Shown here: piece by piece, positions 1 through 5,348 of the stretch
Numbering within the stretch: position 1 is the stretch's first letter
Layout: each line of letters opens with the position of its first letter
Assembly (NCBI GenBank): GCA_017614185.1
Contig: JAGACI010000139.1
Span: 1 to 7,173 of the forward strand
DNA length: 7,173 nt
Direction: 5' to 3'
Source: Lachnospiraceae bacterium
GTDB lineage: Bacteria; Bacillota_A; Clostridia; Lachnospirales; Lachnospiraceae
Translations under genes and position numbers: made by a program
The notes under the pieces: generated by a model
What the model was told of the DNA's origin: nothing
The model's input: only the letters and a program-made list of their open reading frames with translations
Databases searched by the model: none

Positions 1-1193
1 GCAATTGATGTATCTGTTTCGTTATAAGGAATAAGCATTGCCTGAAAAGCGTGGTACAAATCCGACTTGCCGGGCCATACCGTTCCCTTTAAATTGTTAT
101 TCTCATCAAGCTGATGAAACCACGATCCTAAGGTATGATCAAGAACGCTTTCATCAAGATATTCCATAAATTCGGAATAGTCTTTTGAGTATCGCTCATT
201 ACCGGTTAAACGGAAAAGTACAGAAGAAGTGTTGATTGCTTCCGCAAGTGTCCAATGCATCCTGTCGTGTACAACAGGCTTTCCGTTCCAGTCGGTGGTG
301 TATACTATGCCTTTTGCGCCGTCAGCATTCCATGCATCATCTATTGCTCGTTCATAGAGTTTACACGCAAAGGAGAGATAGGGCTCCTTAGCACACCACT
401 GTGTGATGAGTCTCGCCCACTCTATTCCGTGACCGGGAGTTGCTCCGTATGGCTTAAAGGGATCATCCGGTTTTTCTTTGTTTTTTTCAAGGTCTGGTTC
501 CCATGAAGATGAAAAATGCTCCGGGATTCTGTAGTTATTGTCCTCTGCCCACTCCATTACGCGCTTAATTATTCTGCCCGCTCTTTCATGGTATTTATCC
601 CCGATTTCCTTCCCTTTATATAAATCCGCTACCGCGAGAAATGCTTCCACGGTGTGCATGTTGGCATTTAATCCGCGATAATCATCAAGGACGGTAAACT
701 TTGTATTCCAGGTATCTACGGCAAGTCCTTCCTCTTCATTCCAGAAAAACTTATCATAAGTATAAAGTGCGTCCTTTAACAGCTCTTCGCCGCCTTTTAC
801 ACCTGCCAAAGAAGCGCTGGTTCCCGCAAGAATTACAAAAGCATGGGCATAACATTGCTTGCCCTCCACAATCTCTCCGTCTTTTGTAACTCCGGCATAC
901 CATCCGCCGTTAACTTTATCCTTTAACTCGCCGTTAAGTCCCGCTACAGCCTTGGCGGCAAGATCTTTTGCGTTTGTATCACCCATCATGGCCCCTATAC
1001 TGTACACATGAGCCATTCGACAGGTTATCCAGGTCTCCCTGTTTCTGTCCTTCCAGGGCGTTCCGTCATCACCAAGGTAATAACTTCCGCCACCGTTAGA
1101 AGGAAAGCTCCTCCCGAAATCAAGAAGAGCTTTTGCATTTTTAGCCAGATATGTTTTGTTTTCTTCTGTGCCGTAAACAAACTTTTTATCCAT
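1..1193 (-). CDS. AGE-family aldose-ketose isomerase (YihS / D-mannose isomerase-like), 3' end cut by window
   Basis: Cytoplasmic (alpha/alpha)6-barrel sugar isomerase. The reading frame is open for 397 codons from ATG at 1193 to the window edge. Compared from memory with E. coli YihS (about 413 residues), it lines up along its whole length, so only about 10-20 residues are missing. Visible active-site counterparts are W55 and R59 (WITCRM), Y115, N176 and H180 (NANMH), H255 and E258 (PGHGIEW), Q361 and H381 (LYHAF). The family interconverts mannose, fructose and glucose; E. coli YihS also isomerises sulfoquinovose. The fructokinase gene directly upstream makes mannose (or glucose) to fructose to fructose-6-phosphate the likely route. 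The fructokinase stop lies 4 bp before this ATG and the weak GGGTGA ribosome site overlaps it, so translation is probably coupled. No internal stop or frameshift was seen. Cellobiose/mannobiose 2-epimerase is a less likely alternative. Confidence 0.88.
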   Translation of the reverse strand, partial: MDKKFVYGTEENKTYLAKNAKALLDFGRSFPSNGGGSYYLGDDGTPWKDRNRETWITCRMAHVYSIGAMMGDTNAKDLAAKAVAGLNGELKDKVNGGWYAGVTKDGEIVEGKQCYAHAFVILAGTSASLAGVKGGEELLKDALYTYDKFFWNEEEGLAVDTWNTKFTVLDDYRGLNANMHTVEAFLAVADLYKGKEIGDKYHERAGRIIKRVMEWAEDNNYRIPEHFSSSWEPDLEKNKEKPDDPFKPYGATPGHGIEWARLITQWCAKEPYLSFACKLYERAIDDAWNADGAKGIVYTTDWNGKPVVHDRMHWTLAEAINTSSVLFRLTGNERYSKDYSEFMEYLDESVLDHTLGSWFHQLDENNNLKGTVWPGKSDLYHAFQAMLIPYNETDTSI

Positions 1194-1197
1194 GTAT

Positions 1198-2130
1198 TCA
1201 CCCATTCAATACTTTTGTAATTTCTTCCTTATAGGGAAGCGCCGGTATTCCTCCGTGTTTTCCGATGCAAAGAGCACCGGATACGGCTCCGTACTTTCCT
1301 GCCTTAAAAAGTTTTTCACCCGATAAATCGGATACCGATTTTACACCCTGCTCCAAAAGGCTTGAAAGGAATCCTCCCCAGTATGCATCTCCCGCTCCGG
1401 TGGTGTCGATTACCTCCGCTTTCATAGCCGGAATATCCGTCACAGTATCATTATAGTAAATACTTGCTCCGTCACCGCCCTTTGTAAGTACCAGGACGGC
1501 TACGGAGTATTTTTTCATAAAGTTAAAGATTTCTTTTTCTCCCCCGACAAAGGAAAGTTCTTCTTCAGAAATCTTGATTAAATCCGCAAGGGGATAAATC
1601 TTCTCGGATTCTCTCTTGCAGTCCTCAAAACTCCAGATTTTATCTCTGTAATTTATGTCGAAGCTTATAAGTTTCCCGTTTTCTTTTGCCTTCTTTAAAG
1701 CTTTCAAAACCGCACTTCTCTCGGGTTCTCCCGATTGACTTACGCTTCCCGCATGAACAAGGTCCCAATCAGAAAAGTCCACCTTGTCCACATCGCTTTC
1801 ATTTAAAAGAAGGTCTGCACCAGGCTTCCTTGCAAAAGTAAATGAGCGGTCTCCCGTCTCATCAAGTGTGACAAACGCAAGGGTAGTTGTTGCCTCATCG
1901 GTAAGAGTGGGAACCAGCATCTCCACATCATCATTCTTAAGGGTGTTAACCAAAAGCTTTCCGAAGTCATCGTTTCCGAGTTTTCCGAGGAAACCGGCTT
2001 TGGCTCCGTTCCTTGAAGCACTTACCGCAACATTTGCAGGCGCACCTCCGGGATTGGCTGTATATGTATTTGCCATTCCCTTAACCGGTGTAAAATCTAT
2101 AAGCATTTCTCCGACACAAAGTATTTTCAT
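1198..2130 (-). CDS. PfkB-family fructokinase
   Basis: Ribokinase-fold sugar kinase, 310 residues, expected to phosphorylate D-fructose to fructose-6-phosphate with ATP in the cytoplasm. The N-terminus (CVGEMLIDF) carries substrate Asp12. The PfkB motif GGAPANVA starts at residue 28, FDINYRDKIW is at 157-166, KISEEEL at 186-192, and the second PfkB signature DTTGAGDA (242-249) carries the catalytic base D248. The length is normal for bacterial fructokinases. I chose the ATG at 2130 because GGAGA lies 4 bases upstream and the protein then begins MKILCVGE, as family members do. The ATG at 2148 would add six residues (MMIGEK), has a poorly placed ribosome site and overlaps the pnuC stop. It sits between pnuC (14-bp gap) and the isomerase gene (4-bp gap), clearly in one transcription unit. 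A 6-deoxy-6-sulfofructose kinase (YihV-like) was considered, but the motifs look like ordinary fructokinase. Confidence 0.9.
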   Translation of the reverse strand: MKILCVGEMLIDFTPVKGMANTYTANPGGAPANVAVSASRNGAKAGFLGKLGNDDFGKLLVNTLKNDDVEMLVPTLTDEATTTLAFVTLDETGDRSFTFARKPGADLLLNESDVDKVDFSDWDLVHAGSVSQSGEPERSAVLKALKKAKENGKLISFDINYRDKIWSFEDCKRESEKIYPLADLIKISEEELSFVGGEKEIFNFMKKYSVAVLVLTKGGDGASIYYNDTVTDIPAMKAEVIDTTGAGDAYWGGFLSSLLEQGVKSVSDLSGEKLFKAGKYGAVSGALCIGKHGGIPALPYKEEITKVLNG

Positions 2131-2134
2131 CTTT

Positions 2135-2139
2135 TCTCC
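2135..2139 (-). promoter_or_regulatory. Ribosome binding site deciding the fructokinase start
   Basis: On the minus strand GGAGA is followed by AAAG and then the ATG at 2130. The alternative ATG at 2148 has only AAGGG two bases upstream, which is too close. This supports the 310-residue form of the kinase. Confidence 0.65.
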
Positions 2140-2144
2140 AATCA

Positions 2145-2945
2145 TCACCCTTCAGGGGATGGTTTTGTATCGTTTTCTTTAATATATTTACTCCACTTAA
2201 TTATACCGTATGTGGTGTTGGTAAGATAGCCAAGTTTGTAAACCAGGAGAATCCACTGTCCGGAAATAATGTTGATTGCAGTCTCAACTGCGATATATAA
2301 GTACCAAGTCCACCAGGATTCGTTTGATCTGAAGAACATTAAGATACCGTCGATGATGCTCATGATACTTAAGCATGCATCCATGTACGCGATAACCTTA
2401 ATCGTGGTGTCACTTGAATAGAATTCTGTATCAGGGCTGTATTTGGCCACAAGGTATCCGATAACGAGTGTCCAAACAATAGTAAGTGCAAAAATAAGAA
2501 CTGTCTGCCAGGCTTTAAGCTTTCTTACAACAGTTTTCTGGCTGTCTTTCTTATCCTTAAATCTTCTCCACTGGAAGAATCCCAACGTATGTGCAGGAAT
2601 CCAGTAGAACATTGCAACTGCCATAGAAGCAAATCTGGTTCTTAAGATAATCATTGTGACTATCTCGATAACCTCAACTATGTTGTAAATGAGGAAACCC
2701 CATTTGTTCTGTTTTGAAAATAAAAGCTCACATAATAAGCCGATAAGTACGTCAAAAACATAAAGAATGGTGATAACGAGTCCGCTTACACCGTTTGTGT
2801 CATCTTCGGGAAAAAGGATCGCAAGAACCACAGTCAATACAACCATGGAAAGCATCCAGAGTTTCTCGTACGTTGTGAAATAGCCTTTAAGCCATTCCCA
2901 TAAATTCTTCCTTCTCTTGGGTTCAATACTTACTTCTGTATTCAT
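2145..2945 (-). CDS. pnuC: PnuC-family vitamin/nucleoside transporter
   Basis: Integral membrane protein of 266 residues, slightly longer than typical PnuC. After a charged N-terminus there are hydrophobic segments at about 29-45, 55-75, 84-101, 105-124, 147-166, 183-204, 212-228 and 230-248, giving seven or eight membrane spans. Family marks are the GFFQW segment (121-125), the AYMDACLSIMS stretch (186-196) and E209-S-W-W-T-W214. PnuC proteins are facilitators that take up nicotinamide riboside; relatives (PnuT, PnuX, PnuN) carry thiamine, riboflavin or deoxynucleosides. The N of the E-x-W-x-x-W-x-x-x-N pattern I recall from E. coli PnuC is I218 here, so the substrate is uncertain. The start lies 4 bp after the preceding gene's stop, and the only purine-rich site (AGAGAG) is about 10 bases upstream, suggesting coupled translation. 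No NAD-synthesis gene or NadR-type kinase is visible nearby. Confidence 0.82.
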   Translation of the reverse strand: MNTEVSIEPKRRKNLWEWLKGYFTTYEKLWMLSMVVLTVVLAILFPEDDTNGVSGLVITILYVFDVLIGLLCELLFSKQNKWGFLIYNIVEVIEIVTMIILRTRFASMAVAMFYWIPAHTLGFFQWRRFKDKKDSQKTVVRKLKAWQTVLIFALTIVWTLVIGYLVAKYSPDTEFYSSDTTIKVIAYMDACLSIMSIIDGILMFFRSNESWWTWYLYIAVETAINIISGQWILLVYKLGYLTNTTYGIIKWSKYIKENDTKPSPEG

Positions 2946-2949
2946 TATA

Positions 2950-4212
2950 TTAATTCTCTCTTTCTTCTTTCATTTTGGTGAGTGCAGCCATAACCGAAAG
3001 CTTACCTGTTTCATAGGTTAAGCTTCCCTGCTGGAAAACTGTGTACGGAGCCACAACAGGTCCGTCACAGGTTAATTCAATAGTAGATCCCTGTGCAAAT
3101 GTTCCGGCGGACATAATCTCGTCATGAGGATATCCGGGCATTTCGCAGGGAACAGATGCATAGTTTGAGTCTACAGGTGAAAATGACTGAAGCGACTGAC
3201 AGTAGTGGATTAAATCCTCTTCATTTTCAAAGTCGAAGGTCTGAATGATATCGCTTCTGTATTCGTTGTAGCGCGGTACAACCTTGGGAAGTCCCATTTT
3301 CTCAACAAGGTAACTTGTCAGAATTGCTGTTTTAACCGCGTTTGCAACTGTTCTCGGCGCCATAAAGATTCCTTTGAGGAACTTAATATTCTGATTGTAA
3401 TTGGCTCCAAGATATTTTCCCATGCCGGGGGAAGTAAGCCTGTCGGCTACCTGATCTATCAAATCGGCTCTTCCCGCAACATAACCTCCGGAGGTGGCTA
3501 TTCCTCCGCCCATGTTATGCATGAGAGAACCGGCCATGATATCAACACCAACTTCTGTGGGTTCCTTTTTCTCAACGAGCTCACCATAGCAGTTATCGCA
3601 CATGATGATTACATTTTCATCAATGCTCTTAATCAGCTTGCAAACCTTCTCAATCTTTTCAATGCTGAGACCTCTTCTGTGAGAATAGCCGCATGAACGC
3701 TGAATCTCTACAAGGTTTACGCCGCCCTTTTCGATGCGGGCTTTTATGGCATCATAGTCAAAATCATCGCCTGTTAAATCTATCTGCTCGTAACTAACAC
3801 CGTTTCTTGTAAGTGAAAGAGGGCTTTCTCCTCTGATTCCCATAATCTCCTGCAAAGGGTCATAAGGGGTTCCCGCAATACAAATCATTGTGTCTCCGGG
3901 GTGAAGAAGTCCCGATAAAGTCAGGTAGATTGCATTGGTTCCGGACATAATCTGCGCTCTTACAAGTGCATCCTCAGCACCGAGAATCTGCGCAAAAACT
4001 TTCTCAATCTTATCCCTTGCCTCATCAAAGAAAGCATATCCGTTTATCTCTGTAAAGTCCTGATAAGAAACTCCGTTTTCAAGGAAAGCATTTAAAACCT
4101 TCTCGGAATTGAAAAGGGCAACCTCATCAACTGCATCAAAGTATGGCTTGCATTCCTTCTCAGCCTCAATGCCGAGTTTCTTTATTTCATCATTAATATA
4201 TATTCTGCTCAT
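2950..4212 (-). CDS. PLP-fold protein of the methionine gamma-lyase/aluminium resistance family, lacking the PLP lysine
   Basis: Fold-type I PLP-enzyme homologue of 420 residues, full length for the family (Met_gamma_lyase, related to B. subtilis YnbB). Recognisable landmarks in order are GYAFFDEARD (58-67), SGTNA (90-94), PYDPLQE (116-122), IQRSCGY (170-176), CDNCYGE (205-211, with cofactor-contacting D206), DIMAGSLMHNMGGG (224-237), LTSPGMG (259-265) and GSTIELTCDGP (375-385). Canonical members read GSLIKN where this protein has GSLMHN, so the lysine that should bind PLP is H232. There is no lysine at all between residues 217 and 265. SGTHA is SGTNA and RS(K/R)GY is RSCGY. The scaffold otherwise looks intact, which argues for altered function rather than decay. 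The biological role of even the canonical family is poorly defined. The ribosome site GAGGAG lies 5 bases before the ATG. It is followed 4 bp later by pnuC and preceded by an intergenic hairpin. Confidence 0.85.
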   Translation of the reverse strand: MSRIYINDEIKKLGIEAEKECKPYFDAVDEVALFNSEKVLNAFLENGVSYQDFTEINGYAFFDEARDKIEKVFAQILGAEDALVRAQIMSGTNAIYLTLSGLLHPGDTMICIAGTPYDPLQEIMGIRGESPLSLTRNGVSYEQIDLTGDDFDYDAIKARIEKGGVNLVEIQRSCGYSHRRGLSIEKIEKVCKLIKSIDENVIIMCDNCYGELVEKKEPTEVGVDIMAGSLMHNMGGGIATSGGYVAGRADLIDQVADRLTSPGMGKYLGANYNQNIKFLKGIFMAPRTVANAVKTAILTSYLVEKMGLPKVVPRYNEYRSDIIQTFDFENEEDLIHYCQSLQSFSPVDSNYASVPCEMPGYPHDEIMSAGTFAQGSTIELTCDGPVVAPYTVFQQGSLTYETGKLSVMAALTKMKEEREN

Positions 4213-4217
4213 TTTTT

Positions 4218-4223
4218 CTCCTC
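4218..4223 (-). promoter_or_regulatory. Strong ribosome binding site of the PLP-fold gene
   Basis: GAGGAG on the minus strand, five A residues before the ATG at 4212. It is the strongest site in the downstream half of the operon and fits a gene that may start its own transcript. Confidence 0.65.
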
Positions 4224-4238
4224 TTTAAGTCCTTTAAC

Positions 4239-4267
4239 GGTATAACATAATAATCGCCCTCTAGCAA
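4239..4267 (-). promoter_or_regulatory. Candidate extended -10 promoter for the PLP-fold/pnuC/fructokinase/isomerase genes
   Basis: Minus strand: TTGCTA (4267-4262, 4 of 6 matches to TTGACA), a 17-base spacer ending in TGT, then TATACC (4244-4239, 4 of 6 matches to TATAAT). The TG one base before the -10 makes it an extended -10 type. Transcription would begin near 4233, about 20 bases before the ATG. The -35 element starts in the loop of the hairpin at 4252-4280. This is motif matching only; such matches arise by chance in AT-rich gaps. Confidence 0.33.
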
Positions 4268-4280
4268 GCAGAGGGCGATT
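4252..4280 (-). terminator. Perfect 11-bp inverted repeat; terminator-like or regulatory hairpin
   Basis: Arms AATCGCCCTCT and AGAGGGCGATT are exact reverse complements around a 7-base loop, 19 bp after the aldo/keto reductase stop. The stem has six G-C pairs. What follows on the minus strand is ATTATTATGTTATA, T-rich but not a true T run, so termination may be weak or partial. It could instead stabilise or mark a processing point in the upstream transcript, or be a dyad operator for the promoter that overlaps it. On the plus strand it is followed by GTGTATC, so it is not a plus-strand terminator. Confidence 0.6.
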
Positions 4281-4299
4281 GTGTATCAAATAAAGTGCA

Positions 4300-5337
4300 T
4301 TATTTTACGGATACTTTTCCGGAAAGAACGTTTCTGTAATCTTCAAGATTCTTCTTAAGGAGTTTGGGAATGTCCAGTTCATATGGGCATTTCTTTATGC
4401 ATGCACCACAGTTTACACATTCCTCGATTTTATCCATCTCCTTTTGCCACGTTTCGCTAAGCCAGGATTCGCTGGGTGCCCGACGTAACATAAGAGACAT
4501 CCTGTTACAGTTGTTAATGGCAATTCCTACAGTACAAGGCATACAGTATCCGCAGCCTCTGCAAAACTCGCCCTTAAGCTCGTTCCTTTCGCCCTCTATG
4601 AATGCTTTTATCTCATCATCCATGTCGGGAATGTCGTTCATGTAGGCAAGCCACTCTTCAAGTTCTCCCATTTTCTGGATTCCCCATATGGGGATAAGTC
4701 CGTCAAACTGCATAGCAAAAGCCATCGCAGCTTTGGAATTTGTAATGAGACCTCCTGCAAGGCCCTTCATACAAATAAATCCGACATTGTTGCGATTACA
4801 TTTCTTTACCAGTTCAACTTCCCTGTCTTCGGCAAGGTAACTGAACGGATACTGAACCGTCTCATAAAGACCGGAATCGGCCAGTTCTTCCGCAATTCCA
4901 ATCTTGTGTGCAGTTCCGCCTATATGACGAATCATGCCCTTTGCTTTTGCTTCAAGCATGCACTCGTACATGCCTGTCCCGTCACCGGGCTTCCAGGCCT
5001 GATTCATAAGATGGAACTGATAAACATCTATATAGTCTGTCTTAAGATTCTTTAAGGATGTGTTCAGATCTTTCCAAAAATCCTCGGGAGTTTTGGCGTG
5101 AGTCTTGGTTGTGATAATTACACTTTCCCTGTCAAGCCAGCCATCGCCAAACGCTGCTCCAAGCTTAACTTCGCTGTCCGAATATGCTCTGGCGGTATCA
5201 AAAAATCGCATACCGCCTTCGTATGCTCTTCGAAGAATCTTTACAGCTTCATCAAGTGAAACTCTCTGAATTGGCAAGGCGCCGAACCCATTCTGGGGAA
5301 CGGTTATATTTGTGCGACCAAGAGTCACATTCTTCAT
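4300..5337 (-). CDS. Aldo/keto reductase with C-terminal ferredoxin-like Fe-S domain
   Basis: Fusion of an NAD(P)H-dependent aldo/keto reductase TIM barrel (about residues 1-250) with a cysteine-rich Fe-S tail (about 255-325), 345 residues in all. The catalytic tetrad is complete: D47 and Y52 in FFDTARAYSDSE, K78 in TTKTHAKT, H109 in YQFHLMN. The tail carries C259, C262, C265, C268 (CRGCGYCMPC), C277, and C307, C310, C313, C317 (CVNCGACIKKCP), consistent with one or two [4Fe-4S] clusters. Such fusions are common in anaerobic Firmicutes; their substrates are mostly unknown. In this operon it could reduce or oxidise a sugar, or an aldehyde or ketone from the aglycone, but that is inference. The ribosome site AGGAG overlaps the transporter stop codon, with 6 bases to the ATG, so translation is likely coupled. 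A 19-bp gap then leads to the hairpin. Confidence 0.88.
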   Translation of the reverse strand: MKNVTLGRTNITVPQNGFGALPIQRVSLDEAVKILRRAYEGGMRFFDTARAYSDSEVKLGAAFGDGWLDRESVIITTKTHAKTPEDFWKDLNTSLKNLKTDYIDVYQFHLMNQAWKPGDGTGMYECMLEAKAKGMIRHIGGTAHKIGIAEELADSGLYETVQYPFSYLAEDREVELVKKCNRNNVGFICMKGLAGGLITNSKAAMAFAMQFDGLIPIWGIQKMGELEEWLAYMNDIPDMDDEIKAFIEGERNELKGEFCRGCGYCMPCTVGIAINNCNRMSLMLRRAPSESWLSETWQKEMDKIEECVNCGACIKKCPYELDIPKLLKKNLEDYRNVLSGKVSVK

Positions 5338-5343
5338 AGTCTT

Positions 5344-5348
5344 CTCCT
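5344..5348 (-). promoter_or_regulatory. Ribosome binding site overlapping the transporter stop
   Basis: AGGAG on the minus strand shares two bases with the TAG stop of the MFS gene (5349-5347) and lies 6 bases before the reductase ATG at 5337. Ribosomes ending the transporter would uncover or reuse this site, favouring coupled synthesis. Confidence 0.6.

Noticed and set aside
255..506. 83-codon plus-strand open frame in the left part of the window
   Set aside because: It lies opposite conserved YihS-like coding sequence, including the PGHGIEW motif, and its translation resembles no known protein.
1..2130. Sulfoquinovose (sulfoglycolysis) operon
   Set aside because: The YihS-like isomerase and a PfkB kinase fit superficially, but the kinase has standard fructokinase motifs, the isomerase lacks the Gln379 equivalent, and no sulfoquinovosidase, SFP aldolase or sulfolactaldehyde enzyme is in the window.
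2131..2148. Fructokinase start at the upstream ATG, overlapping the pnuC stop
   Set aside because: It would add MMIGEK with a badly spaced ribosome site; the ATG at 2130 has GGAGA at good spacing and gives the family-typical N-terminus.
1784..2182. 132-codon plus-strand open frame opposite the fructokinase and the end of pnuC
   Set aside because: It is antisense to well-supported PfkB motifs, resembles no family, is serine-rich as antisense frames of such genes tend to be, and lacks a convincing ribosome site.
4364..4645. 93-codon plus-strand open frame opposite the Fe-S tail of the reductase
   Set aside because: It is the complement of the cysteine-motif coding region and has no independent support.
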